A stretch of 5,498 bases of DNA from Thermoplasmata archaeon (lineage in GTDB: Archaea; Thermoplasmatota; Thermoplasmata; Thermoplasmatales; Thermoplasmataceae): the NCBI GenBank assembly GCA_021835265.1, contig JAKBQK010000535.1, forward strand, positions 1-5,498, in the 5' to 3' direction. Each line of letters opens with the position of its first letter. Within the stretch, counting starts at the first letter, position 1. Below are positions 1 to 5,454 of the stretch, in pieces. The position numbers and the translations under genes were made by a program. Under the pieces are notes generated by a model, which did no database searches, had not been told where the DNA came from, and saw only the letters and a list, made by a program, of their open reading frames with translations.

Positions 1-2
1 TC

Positions 3-572
3 AACCAGAACACAAAGGTACAGGTGGATGCTGTGAACGAGAATGATCTTGTAGTTCTGATGGGAAGAACATCCTATTTCAGGTCTAATGAAGGAAAAAT
101 GTACATTAACATAAATCCAGAATATGTCAGAACGGTGAATGAGATTGATACTGAATACTGGAAAATGAGAACAGCTAAGTCTCTGAATAACAGGCTCTTG
201 GCAATAAAGGAGATCAGAAAATCCCCTGAAATAGATCAGAATCACTTAATGGATCTCGGGTTTACAGAAGATGAGGCAAAGGGTTCTTTGAAGGCATATT
301 CATTATATGAAAATTACAATACTGGACCACTGGAGGAGATAATTGCAGGGATGTCATCTTACCAGTTTTCGGATGCTGCTGTAAAATTGAAAGATAATGT
401 TCTCCAGATAATAAAGGAAAATAATCCATTTGGTGGAATAAGTTATGATGAAATTTTACAGAGATTGGCCAAGGATGGTGTTGAGGCCAGACAGCTGGAT
501 GAAACCCTAAATCTCCTTGGCACAGATGGGGAGATTTATGAGGCTGGAAAAAGGAAATTCCGGGCTATCTGA
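3..572 (+). CDS. RPA-associated OB-fold/winged-helix protein (5' partial)
   Basis: This gene is open at the left edge: the frame reads N-Q-N-T-K-V-Q without a stop back to base 3, so the GTG at 24 is probably an internal valine and not the start. The visible 189 residues resemble the archaeal RPA-associated family (COG3390 type), thought to work with replication protein A on single-stranded DNA in replication and repair. Visible residues 1 to about 50 look like the last strands of an OB fold (VVLMGRTSYF, then GKMYININPEYVRTV). A helical linker follows. The last 60 residues (LQIIKENNPFGGISYDEILQ to IYEAGKRKFRAI) have the pattern of an RPA32 C-terminal-like winged helix. The rpa gene itself would be expected just upstream, outside the window; that is inference. 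The TGA stop lies one base from the end of gcvPB, which is convergent. The family call rests on recalled pattern resemblance; another OB-fold nucleic-acid-binding protein is the main alternative. Confidence 0.65.
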   Translation, partial: NQNTKVQVDAVNENDLVVLMGRTSYFRSNEGKMYININPEYVRTVNEIDTEYWKMRTAKSLNNRLLAIKEIRKSPEIDQNHLMDLGFTEDEAKGSLKAYSLYENYNTGPLEEIIAGMSSYQFSDAAVKLKDNVLQIIKENNPFGGISYDEILQRLAKDGVEARQLDETLNLLGTDGEIYEAGKRKFRAI

Positions 573-573
573 T

Positions 574-1992
574 CTACCATTTTAATTTTAAATCCTTTGC
601 CGCCTTTACTTCATCAGCCCTTCCAATTGAAAGATTAACGGGCATTTTATGAAGTTCTTCGTCTGGTGTTAATACTGCTTCCTGAATTATGTTACAGAAC
701 TCATCCATATCATCCCTGCTTGCGTCTTCTGTTGGCTCAATCATAAGAGCTTCCGGAACTATCAGAGGAAAATATATGGTAGGAGCATGAACACCCTTGT
801 TAATAATATATTTTGCAATGTCCAGCGCCCTTTTATTTACCATTTTCGTTGACATTATAACTTCGTGTTTCTTCAACCCCTCGTGATGGTAATTGAGTAT
901 TGGTTCCAGTCTTTTTGCCATGTAGTTTGCATTGAGCACTGCCCTTTGAGTATTTAATAGGAGCCCATCTGATCCCTTGTATTTTATGTAAGCCCACGCT
1001 CTTAGTAAATTGGTGAATGAACCCTGAAAACCAGCGACTCTACCTATACTATCTTTTTCATCAGATTTAAGAATATAAAGATCACCTTCCTTTTCGATTC
1101 TGGGAAATGGAAGATATTTTTCCAGAAACGACTTCACGGCAACTGGACCAGCCCCAGGTCCACCCCCACCATGTGGTGTTGCAAATGTCTTATGAAGATT
1201 AAAATGCACCATATCAAAACCCATTGATCCAGGTGATGTTAATCCCAGTATGGCATTCAGGTTGGCACCATCATAATAAAGTAGAGAGCCGTTCCTGTGT
1301 ACCATATCTGCTATCTCCTTGATGTCTGTTTCAAAGATTCCAAGTGTGTTAGGATTTGTTATCATAAATGCTGCTGTTTTTTCACTCAACGCAGCTTCCA
1401 GTGCATCCATGTTGATAACACCAGTCTCAAGAGATGGTATCTCAACAACGGAGAATCCTGCCATTGCCGCAGAAGCTGGGTTTGTACCATGCGCTGAATC
1501 TGGTATTATGATTTCTGTTCTGCCGGTCTCCCCAATATCTTCCATGTATTTTCTCACAATCAACATGGATGTGAACTCACCGTGTGCTCCAGCCAGTGGT
1601 TGCAAGCTCACTGCGTCCATGCCTGAAATGACCTTAAGATATTCCCTCAATTCATACATTACCTGCAGATTTCCCTGTGAATATTCATAGTCAGCCAGTG
1701 GATGCACCCTTGCAAATCTTGAGTCATTTGCAATTCTGTCTGCAAATTTTGGATTGAATTTCATAGTACAGGAGCCAAGTGGATAGAATCCTGTGTCAAC
1801 GGCATAGTTCATCTGAGACAGCCTCACATAATGCCTTACAACATCATTTTCAGCTATTTCTGGAAGTTTCAGGTCATCCTGAGCAATTGAATCGTCTAAT
1901 TTTGGCAATTCAATTTTTTCACATGAAAAACTATTTTCTGAGTTGATTTCCTTGATATATTTTTCATCGTATTCTGCCTGATGATATGTCAT
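574..1992 (-). CDS. gcvPB: Glycine dehydrogenase (decarboxylating) subunit 2, P-protein PLP subunit
   Basis: This is the PLP-bearing subunit of the split glycine decarboxylase. With GcvPA it decarboxylates glycine and passes the aminomethyl group to lipoylated H-protein, in the cytoplasm. The 472 residues match the usual length of this subunit. The cofactor lysine is K268 in HFNLHKTF, followed by the glycine-rich PHGGGGPGAGP (273-283). Other family blocks are GFYPLGSCTMKFNPK (68-82), LAGAHGEF (133-140), DSAHGTNPASAAMAG (165-179), TNPNTLGIFE (212-221) and YDGANLNAI (240-248). No essential block is missing. The ATG at 1992 overlaps the gcvPA stop by one base (TAATG), and a GGAGG site lies 7 bases upstream, so the start is firm and the two subunits are probably translationally coupled. 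The gene ends with TAG one base from the convergent RPA-associated gene. No gcvT or gcvH follows it. Confidence 0.97.
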   Translation of the reverse strand: MTYHQAEYDEKYIKEINSENSFSCEKIELPKLDDSIAQDDLKLPEIAENDVVRHYVRLSQMNYAVDTGFYPLGSCTMKFNPKFADRIANDSRFARVHPLADYEYSQGNLQVMYELREYLKVISGMDAVSLQPLAGAHGEFTSMLIVRKYMEDIGETGRTEIIIPDSAHGTNPASAAMAGFSVVEIPSLETGVINMDALEAALSEKTAAFMITNPNTLGIFETDIKEIADMVHRNGSLLYYDGANLNAILGLTSPGSMGFDMVHFNLHKTFATPHGGGGPGAGPVAVKSFLEKYLPFPRIEKEGDLYILKSDEKDSIGRVAGFQGSFTNLLRAWAYIKYKGSDGLLLNTQRAVLNANYMAKRLEPILNYHHEGLKKHEVIMSTKMVNKRALDIAKYIINKGVHAPTIYFPLIVPEALMIEPTEDASRDDMDEFCNIIQEAVLTPDEELHKMPVNLSIGRADEVKAAKDLKLKW

Positions 1993-3314
1993 TAGATCGC
2001 CTCCATCGCCGTTATTAATTGATCAATTTCACTATCATTCCTCATTTCTGTAGCTGCAAAGAATACATCATTTTTTAAGTTGTCAGGCATAGTAAATAGG
2101 AAACTATTAGCCTTTAATCCCCCAAGAAATCCAGCCTTTTCAAGGTTGGCCATAAGTGTATCTGATTTTATGCCTGCATCAACAATAAAATCGGTAAAAA
2201 AGCGGTTCTTCCATTTGTGGACCTTCACATAGCTGACCTTTTCCATTTTTTTTAGCGTTTTACTAACATTTTCCATGGATCTTGAAGCTATCCATCTCAA
2301 TCCCTTTTTTCCGAGTATGGAAAGATATGCAGATGAGGCTATGGCAAGTAATGCCTGGTTTGTACATATATTGCTCATCGCCTTGTCCCTTCGTATATGC
2401 TGCTCCCTCGTTTGAAGTGTCATCACAAATGCCCTTTTTCCTTTTGTGTCAACGGTTTCCCCTATAAGCCTTCCAGGTGATTTTCTTACATATTTCTCCT
2501 TGAATGAGAAAATACCCAGATAGGGACCCCCATAGCTTAGTGAGATACCCAGTTGCTGTCCTTCTCCAACAGCTATATCAGCATCATAATCTCCGGGGGA
2601 TTTTATTATTGCCAGTGAAACAGGGTCATAATATGCTATATGTATAGCAGCCTTCTTGATTTCCTTAATATTGGCCACACCTGGATCTATTGTCCCATAG
2701 TTTGAAGGATTGTAAGTAATGATTGCAGAAGTATCCTCGTCTATCAGTTGAATTAGTTTATCAAGATTGATAGTACCATCTTCATTAACCGGATATGGTT
2801 TAAGTAATATGTCCAATCCTGTGACATATGTTTTTATTACCTGTCTGTGAGACAATCTTATATTTTCTGGTATAAGAACTGTCTTTTTACCATTTATTCT
2901 GTGAGCCATTCTCACGGCCTCGCCTAGCCCTGTAGGTCCGTCATACATGGATGAGTTCGTTACATCCATTTTTGAAAGGTCAGATATTATGCTTTGATAC
3001 TCAAAGAGTGAGTGAAGCATGCCCTGGGATATCTCTGCCTGATATGGCGTATATGATGTAATGAATTCATTTCTCATTATGATATTTGGAATAGACGATG
3101 GAATGAATCTTTCATATGCACCCAACCCAAGAAAAATTTTCATGTTTATTGCATTCTTAGAACCTATCCTTTCTGATTCAAACATCACGTCCATCTCTGA
3201 CCTGCCACCGCCAATGGATTTTATATCACTTCTGATGTTATTTGGTATATCCCTAAAAAGATCCTCATAATCATTCATTCCCAAATAAGCCAGTAAATCG
3301 TTATCTGTGTCCAT
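1992..3314 (-). CDS. gcvPA: Glycine dehydrogenase (decarboxylating) subunit 1, P-protein
   Basis: This is the partner subunit of the split glycine decarboxylase. It has the aminotransferase fold but no PLP lysine, which is supplied by GcvPB. Signature blocks, numbered from the ATG at 3314, are YTPYQAEISQGMLHSLFEYQ (89-108), MDVTNSSMYDGPTGLGEA (116-133), GEGQQLGISLSYGGPYLGI (250-268) and TLQTREQHIRRDKAMSNIC (299-317). Three starts are possible: TTG 3341, ATG 3338 and ATG 3314. I prefer 3314. It gives 440 residues, near the usual family length of about 437-440. The first residues (MDTDNDLLAYLG, then YEDLFRDIP) fit the normal family N-terminus. The TATA-like box at 3349-3357 predicts transcription starting near 3327, downstream of the two longer starts. 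The gene is first in a two-gene operon with gcvPB, and its stop shares one base with the gcvPB start. The call is certain; only the start is open. Confidence 0.95.
   Translation of the reverse strand: MDTDNDLLAYLGMNDYEDLFRDIPNNIRSDIKSIGGGRSEMDVMFESERIGSKNAINMKIFLGLGAYERFIPSSIPNIIMRNEFITSYTPYQAEISQGMLHSLFEYQSIISDLSKMDVTNSSMYDGPTGLGEAVRMAHRINGKKTVLIPENIRLSHRQVIKTYVTGLDILLKPYPVNEDGTINLDKLIQLIDEDTSAIITYNPSNYGTIDPGVANIKEIKKAAIHIAYYDPVSLAIIKSPGDYDADIAVGEGQQLGISLSYGGPYLGIFSFKEKYVRKSPGRLIGETVDTKGKRAFVMTLQTREQHIRRDKAMSNICTNQALLAIASSAYLSILGKKGLRWIASRSMENVSKTLKKMEKVSYVKVHKWKNRFFTDFIVDAGIKSDTLMANLEKAGFLGGLKANSFLFTMPDNLKNDVFFAATEMRNDSEIDQLITAMEAI
2000..2004 (-). promoter_or_regulatory. Shine-Dalgarno site of gcvPB inside gcvPA
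   Basis: GGAGG on the minus strand lies 7 bases before the gcvPB ATG and within the last codons of gcvPA. It is the strongest ribosome binding site in the window and fixes the start of the downstream subunit. With the TAATG overlap it suggests re-initiation for balanced subunit output. Confidence 0.8.
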
Positions 3315-3347
3315 GGAATCAACCACTAAAGTAATCATCAACCATTA

Positions 3348-3357
3348 TTAAAATATA
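3348..3357 (-). promoter_or_regulatory. Candidate TATA box of the gcvPA-gcvPB operon
   Basis: The minus strand reads TATATTTTAA in the gap between the unrecognised gene and gcvPA. Standard spacing predicts a transcript starting near 3327, between ATG 3338 and ATG 3314. This suggests that gcvPAB has its own promoter and is not only a read-through product of the upstream gene, and it supports the shorter GcvPA. The BRE is not obvious. Confidence 0.55.
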
Positions 3358-3378
3358 GTCAGAAATTCCGCTCTTATT

Positions 3379-4263
3379 TTACTTTTCAAAATTAAGTTCC
3401 AGTAATTCTTCTCTGCTTGAATTCCCGTTATATTTAAAAATTTCCTCAATTATCAGATCACTGAACATTTCTTTTTTGGATAACCCGACAATTTGCATTA
3501 GCTGGAATTGTGGTACCGCCACCTGAAGATATAGTTTTCCCAATCTTGCCTTTAGAACCCTGCTTTCTGTTAGAATATTTTCAGATGCAAGCTTTTTAAG
3601 AAAGTCTGAATAAATCCCGTTTAAAGTCACAAACTTTGAACTTCCTATAACTTCCTCAACGTTGATCACTGACCTATCGTAGTTGTCGTCAAGTGTACCT
3701 ATCATTGTTACCTTATTAAGTCTCGGCGTGTCACCTTCCAGAAATGTGGTATTGTCATTTGAACTGGCCATTTTTCTATCCAGAAAAGTGATTCCCATTA
3801 ACTGTTCTGAATAAACCTTTGGATCTACTTCTATTACCCCGCTTGAAATTGGCCTGATCCAGTCAACAAAAAGATCGTCCAGATTTCTTGCACCATCCAG
3901 TATTATATCGTTTAAATCCGCAAGTTTTTCATCCATTACTCTTCCTGTAATTGAAAAGCCCTCACCAGAAAGTTCCATGTAGTCTACAATAAATCCACTT
4001 ATGCTGAGCATTTTCTTTATATGATCGAATTCTTCTCCTGTTTCACCAAGACTCATAACATAATTTCCGTAACTATCCATTTCTGCCTTCAGTTTTAGAA
4101 ACGTTGCTATGCTCCTATTCTTTGCAACTTCGGAAGGAATGAAGAAAAGAAAATCCTGTTTTACATCATCACTTATGACCCTAGTTCTAATGATGATTTT
4201 GTTTTCAAAGAGAACGTCGAACAACTGTGAATTCCACCTGTAACGAATCTTTATTGAATGCAT
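3379..4263 (-). CDS. Unrecognised archaeal protein, divergent from pcna
   Basis: I do not recognise this 294-residue protein. It is soluble by appearance: no signal peptide, no membrane segment, no Cys cluster, no Walker motif and no obvious nuclease or methylase motif. The N-terminus (MHSIKIRYRWNSQLFDVLFE) looks like beta strands. Residues about 78-140 read as an alpha/beta segment (HIKKMLSISGFIVDYMELSG, then GFSITGRVMDEKLADL). The last 80 residues are mostly helical with a charged tail (MFSDLIIEEIF to ELLELNFEK). In length and strand-helix mix it loosely recalls archaeal regulators, but the helix-turn-helix expected of the bacterio-opsin-activator type at the C-terminus is not visible. An in-frame GTG lies at 4278, but ATG 4263 is preferred because GGTGA sits 8 bases upstream and TATA-like sequence lies at 4291-4300. 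A 294-codon open frame with ordinary composition makes it a real gene. It is divergent from pcna and lies 64 bp upstream of gcvPA on the same strand, with a promoter between. Confidence 0.85.
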   Translation of the reverse strand: MHSIKIRYRWNSQLFDVLFENKIIIRTRVISDDVKQDFLFFIPSEVAKNRSIATFLKLKAEMDSYGNYVMSLGETGEEFDHIKKMLSISGFIVDYMELSGEGFSITGRVMDEKLADLNDIILDGARNLDDLFVDWIRPISSGVIEVDPKVYSEQLMGITFLDRKMASSNDNTTFLEGDTPRLNKVTMIGTLDDNYDRSVINVEEVIGSSKFVTLNGIYSDFLKKLASENILTESRVLKARLGKLYLQVAVPQFQLMQIVGLSKKEMFSDLIIEEIFKYNGNSSREELLELNFEK

Positions 4264-4271
4264 ATTTCTCT

Positions 4272-4276
4272 TCACC
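4272..4276 (-). promoter_or_regulatory. Ribosome binding site GGTGA deciding the start of the unrecognised gene
   Basis: GGTGA matches part of the archaeal anti-Shine-Dalgarno complement GGAGGTGATC and sits 8 bases before ATG 4263. It overlaps the in-frame GTG codons at 4275-4278, which argues against those as starts. Confidence 0.5.
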
Positions 4277-4290
4277 ACATTTTAGTTTAG

Positions 4291-4300
4291 TTATATTTAG
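4291..4300 (-). promoter_or_regulatory. Candidate TATA box of the unrecognised divergent gene
   Basis: The minus strand reads CTAAATATAA. Its centre is about 26 bases before 4269, which would start the transcript just ahead of ATG 4263. A second AT-rich candidate (GATTAATATTC, about 4303-4313) would place the start near 4281 and include the GGTGA site. I cannot choose between them. Confidence 0.5.
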
Positions 4301-4318
4301 AATATTAATCTTATTGAA

Positions 4319-4359
4319 AAATGTGAAACCTGGTTTGATAACAAATATTGATCACATTT
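4319..4359. repeat. Inverted repeat in the divergent control region
   Basis: AAATGTGA (4319-4326) and TCACATTT (4352-4359) are perfect 8-base inverted arms 25 bases apart. A second, perfect 11-base palindrome AAACCTGGTTT (4326-4336) overlaps the left arm by one base. TTGAAAAA also occurs twice in direct orientation (4314-4321 and 4358-4365), 44 bp apart. All lie between the two opposed promoters, immediately before the pcna BRE, where an operator would be expected. No regulator is known from the sequence, and AT-rich DNA gives such matches by chance fairly often. Confidence 0.45.
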
Positions 4360-4360
4360 G

Positions 4361-4375
4361 AAAAAGGTTTATCTA
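4361..4375 (+). promoter_or_regulatory. pcna promoter (BRE + TATA)
   Basis: An A-rich BRE-like stretch (AAAAAGG, 4361-4367) runs directly into a TATA-type box TTTATCTA (4368-4375). The box centre is about 26 bases before 4398, so the predicted transcription start falls on or next to the A of the PCNA start codon. With no Shine-Dalgarno sequence in between (GTACCCCTA precedes ATG), this predicts a leaderless mRNA. Basis: sequence plus the known archaeal TATA-to-start spacing. Confidence 0.75.
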
Positions 4376-4397
4376 AATGTAAAGCGTTGTACCCCTA

Positions 4398-5126
4398 ATG
4401 AAATTAAAATCTAGTGTGAGTAACCTGAAAGAAGTAACAGATATACTAAGTTCAATAACCAATGAAGCAAAACTTGAGTTTGATAATGATGGTCTGAAGG
4501 TTAGGGCAATAGATAGCGCTAGGATAGCCATGGTTGACCTTTTTGTGCCCAAGGAATCGTTTTCAGCTTATGATCTTGAAGAAAAAGTTGAGATCTCAGT
4601 TGAGCTTGATAAGATAAGAAATGTTCTAAGACTTGCATCCCAATCAGATGATCTTCTATTAAGTATTTCTGGAACTAAAATGAAGTTCTCTCTTGGAAAT
4701 CTCACAAAAACCATATCTACCCTTGACACATTTGTGAATTCGCCAAAACTGCCAAGTGTGGATCCAAAGAATTATGTTGTTATAAGGAAGGCAGATCTGG
4801 ATAGGGGATTGAGGGCGGCTACTGATGTGAGAGATTCCATAAAGTTCACCATAGAGGATAAGAGATTTGAAGCCACCTCTAAAAGTGATTCAGAGGAGGT
4901 TGACCTTATCATAGATAATGATAATCTGATAGAAGTCAAGGCACAGGAAAAGGCTTCCAGCAGTTATCCGCTTGATTACCTAAGCAAGATAATAAAGGCA
5001 GTTAGTTTTGCTGATACATTGAAAATTGCCTTTAACAATGATTATCCCCTTGTGATGGAATTCAACTTTTCAGGTAAGGATGGTATCAAGACAGCTAAAT
5101 TCTTACTTGCACCGAGAATAGAGTAG
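4398..5126 (+). CDS. pcn: DNA polymerase sliding clamp (PCNA)
   Basis: This is the archaeal sliding clamp, a ring of three subunits that encircles DNA and tethers replicative polymerase, FEN1, ligase and other PIP-box proteins. The 242 residues are full length for the family (about 245-250). Visible landmarks are DGLKVRAIDSARIAMVDLFV (31-50), the equivalent of the DNA-lining DxDGLxxRAxDxxxxAMVDL block; the interdomain connecting loop around TLDTFVNSPKLPSVDP (108-123), which receives PIP boxes; SSYPLDYLSKIIKA (188-201), the second-domain counterpart; and the conserved C-terminal FLLAPRIE (235-242). The chain ends right after this motif. The ATG at 4398 has no Shine-Dalgarno sequence, and a BRE/TATA element lies about 26 bases upstream, so the mRNA is probably leaderless. 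The neighbours are a divergent unrecognised gene and a convergent tRNA-Arg gene 9 bp past the stop. Confidence 0.97.
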   Translation: MKLKSSVSNLKEVTDILSSITNEAKLEFDNDGLKVRAIDSARIAMVDLFVPKESFSAYDLEEKVEISVELDKIRNVLRLASQSDDLLLSISGTKMKFSLGNLTKTISTLDTFVNSPKLPSVDPKNYVVIRKADLDRGLRAATDVRDSIKFTIEDKRFEATSKSDSEEVDLIIDNDNLIEVKAQEKASSSYPLDYLSKIIKAVSFADTLKIAFNNDYPLVMEFNFSGKDGIKTAKFLLAPRIE

Positions 5127-5135
5127 ATTCAAAAG

Positions 5136-5210
5136 CGGGCGCGAGGGGATTCGGACCCCTGATCTACAGCTTAGGAGGCTGTTGCCATATCCAGGCTTGG
5201 CCACGCGCCC
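5136..5210 (-). tRNA. tRNA-Arg (anticodon CCT)
   Basis: The minus strand folds into a complete cloverleaf of 75 bases including the discriminator. The acceptor stem is GGGCGCG with CGCGCCC and the discriminator is G. The D arm is GCCA/TGGC with GG in its loop. The anticodon stem is ACAGC/GCTGT around the loop CTCCTAA, giving anticodon CCT with T33 and A37, which reads AGG (arginine). The variable loop has five bases, with G15 able to pair C48. The T stem is AGGGG/CCCCT. All stems pair perfectly. There is no intron and no encoded CCA. The T loop is TCCGAAT, with C where the usual T55 (pseudouridine) stands, which is odd. AGG codons are frequent in the neighbouring genes, in keeping with this isoacceptor. 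The 3' side is followed by TTTT on the minus strand, a likely terminator. Confidence 0.95.
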
Positions 5211-5234
5211 TTTTCTATTTGATATATTTTTTTT
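5211..5234 (+). terminator. Likely pcna terminator T-tracts beyond the tRNA
   Basis: On the plus strand TTTT (5211-5214), ATTTG, then eight T (5227-5234) follow the tRNA antisense. Archaeal transcription ends at T-runs with little need for a hairpin, and between the pcna stop and this point there is no T-run, so the pcna mRNA probably carries the tRNA complement and ends here. The same bases read on the other strand form the tRNA promoter. Confidence 0.5.
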
Positions 5235-5238
5235 ATTC
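5222..5238 (-). promoter_or_regulatory. Candidate promoter of tRNA-Arg
   Basis: The minus strand carries an A/T-only run, GAATAAAAAAAATATAT, ending about 11 bases before the tRNA 5' end. A box centred near 5236 (AATAAAA) would start transcription at or just before base 1 of the tRNA. The exact box cannot be fixed because the whole stretch is TATA-like. Confidence 0.5.
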
Positions 5239-5263
5239 CTTACAAACTCCATTTCAATAGCTT

Positions 5264-5287
5264 CCATTTTGGAATATATCAAAATGG
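5264..5287. repeat. Hairpin, 8-bp arms
   Basis: CCATTTTG (5264-5271) and CAAAATGG (5280-5287) are perfect inverted arms with an 8-base spacer, whose ends can add a G-T pair. TTTT follows on the plus strand (5288-5291), so this could act as a terminator for plus-strand transcripts escaping the pcna T-tracts, or as a protein-binding palindrome. Confidence 0.5.
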
Positions 5288-5294
5288 TTTTCCG

Positions 5295-5317
5295 GTTGGG
5301 AATCCGTTGGTAATCGG
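5295..5317 (+). repeat. Two-copy 11-bp tandem repeat
   Basis: GTTGGGAATCC (5295-5305) is followed directly by GTTGGTAATCG (5306-5316), 9 of 11 bases identical, then G. It sits just after the first hairpin and is the only GC-richer patch in the intergenic tail. Function unknown; it may be a chance duplication. Confidence 0.4.
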
Positions 5318-5372
5318 AGCTTTAGATATTATATTTTCGAAATATACATGAAATATATCCCAGGTTCTCCTT

Positions 5373-5396
5373 AAAATCTTTTAACGAGAAGATTTT
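5373..5396. repeat. Hairpin, 8-bp arms, same geometry as the one at 5264
   Basis: AAAATCTT (5373-5380) and AAGATTTT (5389-5396) are perfect inverted arms, again with an 8-base spacer that can add one wobble pair. No T-run follows on the plus strand, so an operator or a transcript-end structure seems as likely as a terminator. The sequence differs from the 5264 hairpin; only the geometry is shared. Confidence 0.45.
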
Positions 5397-5454
5397 CAAA
5401 TAAAAGTTTATTAATTTATCATAAAGCTTAAGGTTGTATGAATAATCAAAGGTT

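Larger units (their letters stand above)
5235..5454. other. AT-rich non-coding stretch between tRNA-Arg and the right-edge frame
   Basis: These 220 bases carry no open frame worth calling; the longest ATG frame I traced (from 5438) stops after 18 codons. Besides the two hairpins and the tandem repeat it holds a 7-base inverted repeat TATATTT/AAATATA around TCG (5330-5346) and AT-rich promoter-like sequence near 5407-5420. I see no C/D or H/ACA small RNA boxes that I could defend. Confidence 0.6.

Noticed and set aside
24..26. GTG 24 as the start of the leftmost gene
   Set aside because: The frame remains open upstream to the window edge and starting here would cut an OB-fold strand; there is no RBS before it.
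1297..1690. Two plus-strand open frames (1297-1497, 1319-1690) within gcvPB
   Set aside because: They lie opposite a fully conserved coding region including its PLP-domain motifs, have no RBS, and their residues (Cys-rich or low-information) do not resemble a protein family.
2282..3270. Plus-strand open frames 2282-2467 and 3061-3270 within gcvPA
   Set aside because: They are antisense shadows of conserved gcvPA blocks with no promoter or ribosome binding site.
3315..3378. Glycine riboswitch or C/D-box small RNA before gcvPA
   Set aside because: The gap is too short for a glycine riboswitch. TTGATGA (near 3342-3336) resembles box C, but the first base is wrong and no box D follows at a suitable distance.
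5330..5346. TATATTT/AAATATA inverted repeat as a regulatory site
   Set aside because: It consists almost only of A and T in a very AT-rich stretch, so chance is a sufficient explanation; it is mentioned only in the intergenic description.
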